A model generated the notes under the pieces. The model saw nothing but the letters and a program-made list of their open reading frames with translations. It was not told where the DNA came from and made no database searches. Both the position numbers and the translations under genes were made by a program. From Woeseia sp. (lineage in GTDB: Bacteria > Pseudomonadota > Gammaproteobacteria > Steroidobacterales > Woeseiaceae): 23,171 nucleotides of DNA. The DNA is taken from the NCBI GenBank assembly GCA_003229095.1, contig QIHS01000024.1:1-23171 (forward strand), read 5' to 3'. Shown piece by piece: positions 15,943 through 23,171 of the stretch; position 1 is the stretch's first letter; each line of letters starts with the position of its first letter.

Positions 15943-16587
15943 TTATTGAACCGAACTGTGCTGATTTTTGGTGGTTGCTGAATAGATAGGTTGGAATTGA
16001 TTGACGATTTTGCAAAAAATATCGGTTGTAATTTCTGCATCGTAGGCGGCGGAATGTGCTGAATCTTCATCCCAGGGCAAGCCGGCTGTCTGTACCGCGC
16101 GGGCGAGAACGGTCTGCCCGAACGCGACACCACACAAGGTTGCAGTATCGAAACAACTGAATGGGTGAAACGGGTTTCGTTTAATTGAGTTACGTGCGAT
16201 TGCCTCATTCAAAAAGCCAAGGTCAAAAGACGCGTTGTGGCCGACCAGGATGGCGCGTGAACACCCCGACTCTTTGACCGCTACCCGAACTTCGCCAAAT
16301 AATTTTCGCAATGCCTCTTTCTCGTCGATTGCCAGGCGAAGCGGGTGGTGCGGATCGATGCCGTTGACGGCAAGTGAAGCTGCTTCCATATTGGAGCCTT
16401 CAAATGGCTTGACGTGATAGCGGATTGTCTTGCCGCGTGTCAGCGTCCCGTCTTCATGCGATTCAACGAGTACTGCTGCGATTTCCAGCAATGCATCCGT
16501 TCGGGAATTGAAGCCGCCCGTTTCGACGTCGACGACGACAGGTAGAAAGCCGCGAAATCTTTCCGAGATAGCAAAAGGATTGCTCAC
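15943..16587 (-). CDS. rnt: Ribonuclease T
   Basis: A 214-residue 3'-5' exoribonuclease that trims the CCA ends of tRNA and matures stable RNAs in the cytoplasm. The DEDDh catalytic set is visible: D20 and E22 in VVVDVETGGF, D122 in GHNASFDLGFL, and H178 and D183 in AHSAAYDAEI. SERFRGFLPV at the N-terminus, AASLAVNGIDPHHPLR and FDTATLCGVAFGQTVLA are specific to RNase T rather than the DnaQ epsilon subunit. The GTG at 16587 is chosen because it matches the family N-terminus and length (215 in E. coli) and avoids overlapping the upstream gene; a TTG at 16644 would add 19 residues. It lies 16 bases after the end of the broken aminopeptidase gene, with which it is probably co-transcribed. Confidence 0.94.
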   Translation of the reverse strand: MSNPFAISERFRGFLPVVVDVETGGFNSRTDALLEIAAVLVESHEDGTLTRGKTIRYHVKPFEGSNMEAASLAVNGIDPHHPLRLAIDEKEALRKLFGEVRVAVKESGCSRAILVGHNASFDLGFLNEAIARNSIKRNPFHPFSCFDTATLCGVAFGQTVLARAVQTAGLPWDEDSAHSAAYDAEITTDIFCKIVNQFQPIYSATTKNQHSSVQ

Positions 16588-16603
16588 GATATCAAGGTGC
16601 TCT

Positions 16604-18108
16604 TTATTTACTGCCAATGGTGAGAATATCTTTGTTGAGGACAAGATTCATGGAAAAGCGCACGCCAAAGCCGGTGATCTCGGTCGGAATATGCCCAAGC
16701 CCGTTTTTGTTGCAGCAGGAACTGAGATCAACATGAACCCATGCGCATTTGTCGTCGACAAACTCCTGCAGGAAACTTGCCGCCAGAATATGATCTCCGC
16801 CACCATTCGGTGAGCATTGTTTAAGGTCAGCGGTGTCGCTGTCGAGTTCTTCCAGGAAGTCTTTGCCGATTGGAAATGGCCATACTCGCTCACCGCTGTC
16901 GTGTCCGGCGCGTTTGAGAATCGGGTGCCACTTCGGCCTGTTGGTGAACACACCGCTGTAGCGGGTTGTCACGGCAGCGACGCAGGCGCCGGTCAGTGTT
17001 GCGTAGTCAATGATGACGCCCGGCTCGTCGCGGCAGGCCAGCGTCAGGGTATCTGCCAGGACCAGCCGACCTTCGGCATCGGTATGAATGGACTGAATCG
17101 TTTTGCCATTCAATGCAGTAAGAATGTCCTGCGATTTGTAAGCCTGTGGCCCGATACGATTTTCAGTGATTGCCATCCAGCAGTCGACTGCGAGGTCAAG
17201 CTTCATCCTGGACATGGCAAGCAGCGTTCCGTATGCAACCGCGCTGCCACCCATGTCGATATGCATATCGAGCATCGACTATTTCCACCCGTATCGAAAA
17301 TGATGCCTTTTCCGACCAGCGACAAAGCCGGATTCGCCGCTTTTCCGTCAGGTCGATAGCGCAGCCGCACGATCGCGGCACTGTCGTCGTCATTGCCCTG
17401 GGCCACGGCAAGAAACGCGCCTGCACCCATTTTTTCTAATTCGCTGACAGCGTATTTCTTGAATTGCCAGCCATTCGCCTTTGCCGCGTCCTTTAAATAG
17501 GAAACATAGCTGATGGCATCGAGTTTGTTGGCGGGCAGGGCGGTCAGCCAGCGGGCTGCATTGTTGCCCTCTGCCTCTGCTTCAATTCTGTTCAGGTCGA
17601 TCTGGTGAGCATGTCCGATCAGCCGCAAACTACGGATTCGCGGCGGTGTCGCTTTGGATTTGAATTCCGGCATGATGAAGGCGGCGGCAAGCGCGGCCGC
17701 GCTCATGGATTCGAGAATGGCAAGTTGTTCGCTTGCAGCAAAACCTTCGACCCAGATACCGACGCAGCCGGCTTTTTCTGCGCCAAGCACCGCCAGCATT
17801 TTTCTGGCAAATGTGAGTAGTTCAAACGGATCGGCGCTTGAACCGATGGCGCCAACATAGAGTGCCGTTTGTCGTTCGTTGTTAAGCCGGGTCGCAATCG
17901 CGGGCGTCGCGCCGGGTTTCCTGCGTCGCATCAGTTTCTTGACCCGCGTTCCCTGCGGAATTTTTCGCCAAAGCGCTGCCGGTACCCGCTCGGGCAGTAT
18001 CACCAGTAACTGATCAATGCGGGCCAGCGTTTTGCGCTGCGGCGTACCCGTTACCTGGATAACCTTCGGTGCACGATACTGATTGCCGTGTTCGAACAGA
18101 CTTCCCAT
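16604..18108 (-). pseudogene. M17 leucyl aminopeptidase, frameshifted by an internal deletion
   Basis: A gene for a cytosolic metallo-aminopeptidase of family M17 (PepA/PepB) of about 490 residues, read in two frames. Frame one (18108 to about 17290) runs from MGSLFEHGNQYRAPKVIQV to LVGKGIIFDTGG, the lysine and aspartate metal ligands, then turns into nonsense and stops at 17203. Frame two resumes at about 17275 with MLDMHIDMGGSAVAYGTLLA and continues through IHTDAEGRLVLADTL (metal ligands and active arginine) to HIPTEITGFGVRF. Where intact enzymes have about eight residues between FDTGG and M-DM, including the catalytic lysine of the SIKP or NLKP motif, only eight bases remain. A -1 slip cannot rescue it, because TAG lies in that frame. 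Both halves are otherwise intact, so the loss is recent or an assembly error. The start at 18108 has AGGTG upstream. Confidence 0.85.
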
Positions 18109-18286
18109 CTCAGTGTTCACCTTTTTGACCCTGCATGGGCCATAATATGCGCTTTCAAAATGACCTGCCGGGCAGCCACCCGGGCATGAGCGAGCGGTGA
18201 TCCTAGTGGTCCAATCCTTGAATTTCAACTTCTTCGTCTATGGGTTGGACTACGGGCAGGATACCTGAGGCATTTACACCGTTTAT

Positions 18287-18302
18287 CCCTGCAAAAGCAG
18301 GG
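18287..18302 (+). promoter_or_regulatory. Small hairpin in the aceE leader
   Basis: CCCTGC-AAAA-GCAGGG forms a perfect six-base stem with a tetraloop, ending 22 bases before the aceE start. There is no T-run, so it is not a terminator. It may stabilise the mRNA or be chance. Confidence 0.3.
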
Positions 18303-18324
18303 CAGGCGTTATTGTGGACAATCT

Positions 18325-20988
18325 ATGAGCGATACCAGCCGATTCGACGACATTGATCCGACCGAAACCCGTGAGTGGCTGGAGTCTATTGACTCTGTGC
18401 TGGCCACGCACGGGCCTGAGCGGGCGCACTATCTCTTGAACCAGATGATCGACTTTGCGCGCCGTTCCGGTGCCTATTTACCCTATACGCCCAATACCGC
18501 TTACCTGAATACGATTGCCACCGGTCGGCAGCCTGAATACCCGGGTGATCGCTCGATCGAGCGGCGAATAGAGGCCTATATCCGCTGGAATGCGATGGCC
18601 ATGGTGGTACAGGCCAATCGCAAGAGTTCCGAATATGGTGGCCACATCTCCAGCTACGCGTCGTCGGCAACTTTGTACGAGGTCGGGTTCAATCATTTCT
18701 GGCGTGCACCGACCGACAAGCACGGCGGCGACATGGTGTTCATTCAGGGGCATTCGGCTCCGGGCATTTATTCACGCGCATACCTCGAAGGGCGCCTGAA
18801 CGACGACCAGTTGAACAAATTCCGCCAGGAAGTGGGCGGCGGTGGTTTGTCTTCTTATCCGCATCCCTGGCTGATGCCCGACTTCTGGCAGTTTCCAACG
18901 GTGTCGATGGGCCTGGGTCCGATGATGGCGCTGTACCAGGCACGCTTTATGCGCTACCTCGAAAATCGGGAAATGATTCCGAAGAGCGATCGCAAAGTGT
19001 GGTGTTTCCTGGGCGATGGTGAAATGGACGAGCCGGAGTCGATGGGTGCGATCACCATGGCGGTGCGCGAGGGGTTGGATAACCTCATTTTCGTCGTCAA
19101 TTGTAATTTGCAGCGACTGGACGGGCCCGTGCGCGGCAACGGCAAGATCATCCAGGAACTCGAGGCAGCTTTTCGTGGTGCTGGCTGGCATGTGCTTAAA
19201 GTGATCTGGGGTTCGCGATGGGATCCGCTGCTGGCCAAAGACCACGACGGGCTGTTGCGGCGGGTCATGGAAGAATGTGTTGACGGCGAGTACCAAAACT
19301 TCAAGGCGAAAGATGGCGCCTACGTCCGCGAGCATTTCTTCGGTCGTTATCCCGAAACGCAGGCCATGGTTGCCAATATGTCCGACGATGAAATCTGGCG
19401 ACTGAATCGCGGCGGCCATGACACACGCAAAGTCTATGCCGCATATCAAAATGCGATCACTCATGGTGGGCAGCCGACGATAATTCTGGCTAAAACGGTC
19501 AAGGGTTTCGGCATGGGTACTGCGGGCGAAGGTCAGAACGTCGCCCATCAGCAGAAGAAACTGGACCTTAACGCGTTGATGGAATTCAGGGATCGCTTCA
19601 ACATCCCGGTCACGGACAAAGACATTGAGAAGCTCCCCTACTGTAAACCGGATGCCGACAGCGTTGAGATGGAATACATGCTCGAGAGACGCGAGTCTCT
19701 TGGCGGGTCTTTGCCCGCGCGGCGGACGCATTCGAAGGCGTTAACCGTACCGCCACTGGAAATTTTCAAAACACAACTGGAAGGTACGGGAGAACGCGAG
19801 GCATCCACCACGATGGCATTCGTGCGCATGTTGACTGCGCTCATCCGCGACAAAAATATCGGCAAGAGCGTAGTGCCGATCGTGCCGGATGAGGCGCGCA
19901 CATTCGGCATGGAAGGCATGTTCCGCCAGGTTGGCATTTACTCGACCAAGGGTCAGCTCTACACGCCCCAGGATGCTGACCAGCTGATGTATTACCGGGA
20001 AGATCAAAAAGGCCAGATTCTCGAAGAAGGTATCAACGAAGCAGGGGCGTTTTGTTCGTGGCTTGCATCCGGCACTTCCTACAGCAACCATGACGTGCCG
20101 ACCATTCCATTCTACATTTACTACTCGATGTTCGGTTTCCAGCGCATTGGCGATTTTGTCTGGGCGGGCGGAGATCAGCAGTCACGTGGTTTTATGATCG
20201 GTGCCACCGCCGGCAGGACGACGCTCGCAGGCGAGGGCCTGCAGCATCAGGACGGCCACAGCCTGATTGCCGCATCGACTGTACCGAACTGTGTTTCCTA
20301 CGATCCGACCTATGCTTACGAACTGGCAGTGATCGTTCATGATGGTTTGCGCCGCATGATGGGCGAACAGGAAAACGTTTTTTTCTACATCACCTGCATG
20401 AACGAGAATTATGTGCACCCGCCGATGCCCAGCGGGGTCGAGGACGGCATTCTCAAAGGCATGTATTTGTTACAGGTTGGTGGCAAGGGAAAAATTCGCG
20501 TTCAGCTGATGGGTTCGGGCACGATCCTGCGTGAGGTTCTGGCGGCTGCCGCACTGTTGTCCAATGACTTCGACATCCCGTCAGATGTCTGGTCTGTCAC
20601 CAGTTTCAACGAGTTGCGGCGCGCGGCACTCGCGGACGAGCGCTGGAACCAGTTGCATCCGGAAAGCAAGCCACGCAAAAGCTATCTTGAAACCTGCCTG
20701 AAAGGAAAAGATGGCCCCTTTGTGGCCGCGACCGACTACATGAAGATTGTGCCGGACCAGATTCATCGCTGGGTGCCCGGGAAGTATGTGACGCTGGGCA
20801 CGGACGGATACGGACGCAGCGACAAACGGGATGAATTGCGCAGGTTCTTTGAAGTTGACGAGCGATACATTGCCGTTGCTGCACTCAAAGCGCTGGCGGA
20901 TGATGGCAAACTCGATCAGAAAACCGTCGCACAGGCAATTCAAAAATACGGCATCGATCCTGAGAAGCCGGATCCTGTGACGCTCTGA
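18325..20988 (+). CDS. aceE: Pyruvate dehydrogenase E1 component, homodimeric type
   Basis: This thiamine-diphosphate enzyme decarboxylates pyruvate and transfers the acetyl group to the lipoyl domains of AceF. The length of 887 residues equals that of E. coli AceE. The N-terminal E2-binding segment begins SRFDDIDPTETREWLESID, followed by YLPYTPNTAYLNTI and NRKSSEYGGHISSYASSATL. The thiamine-binding motif GDGEMDEPES starts at about residue 230 and ends with VNCNLQRLDGPVRGN. The middle and C-terminal domains are complete (VPDEARTFGMEGMFRQVGIY, GLQHQDGHSLI, VWSVTSFNELRR, ERYIAVAALKALADDG). The ATG is preceded by only a poor ribosome-binding site. The stop TGA overlaps the aceF ATG by one base (TGATG), so translation is coupled. 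It is the first gene of the aceE-aceF-lpdA operon, divergent from the aminopeptidase gene. Confidence 0.98.
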   Translation: MSDTSRFDDIDPTETREWLESIDSVLATHGPERAHYLLNQMIDFARRSGAYLPYTPNTAYLNTIATGRQPEYPGDRSIERRIEAYIRWNAMAMVVQANRKSSEYGGHISSYASSATLYEVGFNHFWRAPTDKHGGDMVFIQGHSAPGIYSRAYLEGRLNDDQLNKFRQEVGGGGLSSYPHPWLMPDFWQFPTVSMGLGPMMALYQARFMRYLENREMIPKSDRKVWCFLGDGEMDEPESMGAITMAVREGLDNLIFVVNCNLQRLDGPVRGNGKIIQELEAAFRGAGWHVLKVIWGSRWDPLLAKDHDGLLRRVMEECVDGEYQNFKAKDGAYVREHFFGRYPETQAMVANMSDDEIWRLNRGGHDTRKVYAAYQNAITHGGQPTIILAKTVKGFGMGTAGEGQNVAHQQKKLDLNALMEFRDRFNIPVTDKDIEKLPYCKPDADSVEMEYMLERRESLGGSLPARRTHSKALTVPPLEIFKTQLEGTGEREASTTMAFVRMLTALIRDKNIGKSVVPIVPDEARTFGMEGMFRQVGIYSTKGQLYTPQDADQLMYYREDQKGQILEEGINEAGAFCSWLASGTSYSNHDVPTIPFYIYYSMFGFQRIGDFVWAGGDQQSRGFMIGATAGRTTLAGEGLQHQDGHSLIAASTVPNCVSYDPTYAYELAVIVHDGLRRMMGEQENVFFYITCMNENYVHPPMPSGVEDGILKGMYLLQVGGKGKIRVQLMGSGTILREVLAAAALLSNDFDIPSDVWSVTSFNELRRAALADERWNQLHPESKPRKSYLETCLKGKDGPFVAATDYMKIVPDQIHRWVPGKYVTLGTDGYGRSDKRDELRRFFEVDERYIAVAALKALADDGKLDQKTVAQAIQKYGIDPEKPDPVTL

Positions 20989-22586
20989 TGGCCGACCAGA
21001 TCGACATTGTGGTTCCAGATCTCGGTGAATTCAGCGACGTTGAAGTGATCGAGATTCTGGTTGGGGCTGGCGAATCGGTCGCCCGCGAAGATGGCCTGCT
21101 CACACTTGAAACCGACAAGGCCACGATGGATGTGCCAGCGCCAAACAGCGGCACTATCGGCAGCATCACGGTTGCGATTGGCGACAAAATCAACAGCGGC
21201 GATGTGGTCGGCACCATGACAATCGAGGTGGGCGACACGGTCGTAGTGGCGCCGGCAATCAACGCGGAATTGCTGAAAGGTGATACCACGATGGTTGCTT
21301 CGCCTGCGTCGGACAACGCCGGCCCGCTTACCCTTGAGGTGCCTGACCTTGGCGACTTTGACGAAGTCGAGGTTATTGAAGTTCACGTGTCCGACGGAGA
21401 CAAGATCGACATCGACGACCCGCTGGTCACGCTGGAGACAGACAAAGCAACAATGGATGTTCCGTCCACTGCGACGGGAACGATATTGGCAGTGTTGGTC
21501 GCCGTCGGTGACAAGGTGTCAGTGGGTTCGGCACTCGTCAACATCGATGCCGAGGCGATTGCGGCAGTTCCTGCGGCTGCCACAGCCGAGGCAAATGTTA
21601 AAGAATCTGTCATCGAACAACGTGCGCAGCCGCCGAAATCGGCGGGTCGCCTGCCGGTGATTGACGAGGCGGGCTTCTCGAAAGCACATGCGAGTCCGTC
21701 GGTCCGAAAACTCGCACGGGAACTCGGCGTAGATCTCGCAAGCGTGAAAGGGTCGGGCACAAAAAGTCGAATTGTGCACGACGATGTCAAATCATTCGTC
21801 AAGGCGATTCTGACGGGTGATGGCACCGCAACCGGCGGTCAATTGCCCAGGGTACCGGTGATAGATTTTGCGAAGTTTGGTGAGATCGATGTCCAGCCGC
21901 TAACGCGCATCCAGAAGATCGCGGGGCCGCGTTTGCAGGCAAGCTGGATCAATCTGCCGCACGTCACACAACATGATCTTGCCGACGTAACCGATCTCGA
22001 AGCGAAACGACAGGAATTGAAAGGTGCGGCGAAGGAAAAGGGCATTGGTCTCACGCCACTCGCGTTCGTCCTCAAAGCATGCATAAGTGCTTTGCAGGAG
22101 TTTCCAAAAGTTAACGCATCGTTGTCCGAAGACGGACAGTCGCTGGTATACAAAAAATACTATCACCTTGGATTTGCGGCAGACACAGAAAACGGATTGA
22201 TGGTGCCGGTGATCCGGGATGCCGATCAAATGGACGTTTACGAACTGGCGACTGAGCTTGGTGCGCTTTCCGCTGCTGCTCGCGAGGGCAAACTGAAAGG
22301 AACCCAGTTGCAAGGGGCGACGTTTACGATCTCAAGCCTCGGCGGTATCGGTGGCACGGCCTTCACACCCATAGTCAACGCACCGGAAGTCGCCATTCTC
22401 GGAGTGTCGAGATCGACAATACAACCGGTCTGGAATGGTTCGGCGTTTGCGCCGCGACTCATGTTACCAATATCGTTCTCGTACGATCATCGCGTAATTG
22501 ACGGCGCATACGCCGTTCGGTTTACCACCTACCTTTGCCAGAAGATTGCGAATGTGGATGAGTTGCTGGGGACTGACGGCCTGTGA
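20988..22586 (+). CDS. aceF: Dihydrolipoamide acetyltransferase (E2 of pyruvate dehydrogenase)
   Basis: This 532-residue protein is the core of the pyruvate dehydrogenase complex and moves acetyl groups from AceE to CoA. Two lipoyl domains are visible, each with the lipoylation motif ETDKATMDVP; the modified lysines are K44 and K153. A short linker leads to the peripheral-subunit-binding domain at about 235-267 (ASPSVRKLARELGVDLASVK, then GTKSRIVHDDV). The catalytic domain fills the C-terminal half (PLTRIQKIAGPRLQASWINL, PHVTQHDLADVT) and ends with DHRVIDGAYAVRF, with active histidine H501 and aspartate D505. E. coli AceF has three lipoyl domains; two is common in other proteobacteria. Its TGA overlaps the GTG start of lpdA. 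Confidence 0.98.
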   Translation: MADQIDIVVPDLGEFSDVEVIEILVGAGESVAREDGLLTLETDKATMDVPAPNSGTIGSITVAIGDKINSGDVVGTMTIEVGDTVVVAPAINAELLKGDTTMVASPASDNAGPLTLEVPDLGDFDEVEVIEVHVSDGDKIDIDDPLVTLETDKATMDVPSTATGTILAVLVAVGDKVSVGSALVNIDAEAIAAVPAAATAEANVKESVIEQRAQPPKSAGRLPVIDEAGFSKAHASPSVRKLARELGVDLASVKGSGTKSRIVHDDVKSFVKAILTGDGTATGGQLPRVPVIDFAKFGEIDVQPLTRIQKIAGPRLQASWINLPHVTQHDLADVTDLEAKRQELKGAAKEKGIGLTPLAFVLKACISALQEFPKVNASLSEDGQSLVYKKYYHLGFAADTENGLMVPVIRDADQMDVYELATELGALSAAAREGKLKGTQLQGATFTISSLGGIGGTAFTPIVNAPEVAILGVSRSTIQPVWNGSAFAPRLMLPISFSYDHRVIDGAYAVRFTTYLCQKIANVDELLGTDGL

Positions 22587-23171
22587 ACGGCAGTCAAGGC
22601 GAACTTCGCACAGAGCTCGTTGTGATCGGCGCCGGGCCGGGCGGTTATACCGCCGCTTTTCGTGCAGCAGACTTAGGCATGCAAGTCATTCTGGTCGAGC
22701 GATCGCCCATGCTGGGTGGGGTCTGTCTCAATGTGGGCTGCATACCGTCGAAAGCGTTGCTGCATGCAGCAAAAGTTATTGACGACGCTGAGGCGATGGC
22801 TTCTCACGGCGTGCCGGCGCTGCTCGGGTGGAAGAACAAAGTAGTGGGGCGCCTCACCGACGGACTGTCACACTTGGCGAAGCAGCGCAAAGTACAGGTC
22901 ATTCACGGAACGGTGACATTTAACTCCACGAATCAACTGAGTCTCGACAACGGTGACACGATCGAATTCGAGAAGTGCATCATTGCCGCCGGTTCTGAGC
23001 CCGCGGTATTGCCCGGACTGCCGGATGATCCGCGTATTGTCGATTCGACGGGTGCGCTGGAGCTTGATTCAATACCGAATAACCTATTGGTCGTTGGCGG
23101 TGGCATCATCGGTCTTGAAATGGCCTGCGTTTACAGCGCGCTGGGGTCGGCCGTTACGATTGTTGAGCTGA
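22583..23171 (+). CDS. lpdA: Dihydrolipoamide dehydrogenase (E3), 5' part
   Basis: The first 196 codons of the FAD-dependent enzyme that reoxidises the lipoyl groups of AceF and makes NADH; the window ends within the gene. The FAD motif VVIGAGPGGYTAAFRAADLG is followed by the redox-active disulphide GGVCLNVGCIPSKALL (C48 and C53), ATP-independent landmarks IIAAGSEPAVLPG, and the NAD-binding VVGGGIIGLEMACVYSALGS. The GTG start at 22583 overlaps the aceF stop as GTGA, giving tight coupling, and matches the family N-terminus. After ASHGV (about residue 78) the usual stretch of some ten residues, TFGKPxxD-like in relatives, is missing and the sequence continues PALLGWKNKVVGRL; the frame is kept. 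There is no extra N-terminal lipoyl domain. Confidence 0.95.
   Translation, partial: MNGSQGELRTELVVIGAGPGGYTAAFRAADLGMQVILVERSPMLGGVCLNVGCIPSKALLHAAKVIDDAEAMASHGVPALLGWKNKVVGRLTDGLSHLAKQRKVQVIHGTVTFNSTNQLSLDNGDTIEFEKCIIAAGSEPAVLPGLPDDPRIVDSTGALELDSIPNNLLVVGGGIIGLEMACVYSALGSAVTIVEL

Noticed and set aside
17203..17300. Programmed -1 frameshift joining the two halves of the aminopeptidase
   Set aside because: The -1 frame has a TAG directly before the point where the second half begins, no slippery heptamer is present, and the catalytic-lysine segment would still be missing.
18200..18240. Possible PdhR operator upstream of aceE (TGGTCCAAT)
   Set aside because: The two half-sites lack the three-base spacer of the ATTGGT-N3-ACCAAT consensus, so the match is not convincing.
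18772..19731. Long open frame of about 320 codons antisense to aceE
   Set aside because: It lies wholly opposite highly conserved aceE sequence, has no recognisable domain, and is explained by codon bias of the sense gene.
21105..21460. Repeated DNA within aceF
   Set aside because: It reflects the two homologous lipoyl domains (ETDKATMDVP twice), a normal feature of E2 proteins.

Overview
The window is a moderately GC-rich, gene-dense stretch of chromosome from a free-living gammaproteobacterium. The type IV minor-pilin cluster next to lspA/ribF, the aceE-aceF-lpd operon with a homodimeric-type E1, the grxD and rnt genes, and the GGDEF/EAL proteins all fit that class. A more precise placement (a marine lineage near Woeseia/Chromatiales is conceivable) is only an impression. 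No phage, transposase, CRISPR array or plasmid function was seen, and no gap between genes exceeds about 270 bases.

Layout. 1-1142 (+): the 3' part of ribF, then lspA. 1126-4172 (-): a five-gene minor-pilin operon fimT-pilV-pilW-pilX-pilE, convergent with lspA and lacking pilY1. 4267-4860 (+): a Fur-family gene resembling Irr, with an ICE-like palindrome in its promoter region, followed by tRNA-Thr(CGT). 4862-6923 (-): a large surface lipoprotein of unclear function with a terminator behind it. 7162-9840 (+): a soluble GAF-PAS-PAS-GGDEF-EAL protein. 9851-11417 (-): nadC, and upstream of it a PuuD-N-like membrane protein with its own promoter and terminator. 11615-12351 (+): a BON-domain lipoprotein and the CGFS glutaredoxin grxD. 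12620-15861 (+): a two-gene unit of a periplasmic-binding lipoprotein and a membrane GGDEF-EAL protein. 15943-18108 (-): an M17 aminopeptidase gene broken by a frameshifting deletion, and rnt (RNase T). 18325-end (+): aceE-aceF-lpdA, the pyruvate dehydrogenase complex, with lpdA running off the window.

How they work together. Most genes are core housekeeping: flavin and NAD synthesis, lipoprotein maturation, RNA processing and pyruvate oxidation. Three themes stand out. First, surface and pili: pilins, three lipoproteins, and LspA, which would mature lipoproteins. Second, c-di-GMP control: two GGDEF-EAL proteins, one probably receiving input from the lipoprotein made just upstream of it. Third, iron/redox: the Irr-like regulator and the iron-sulfur glutaredoxin.

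The most interesting points are the lipoprotein/GGDEF-EAL pair, the Irr-like regulator with its candidate self-operator, the aminopeptidase gene that has lost its catalytic-lysine segment, a probable short in-frame loss in lpdA, and the minor-pilin operon without pilY1. I did not see an unmistakably new multi-gene system; the lipoprotein/GGDEF-EAL pair is the best candidate for an undescribed signalling module.
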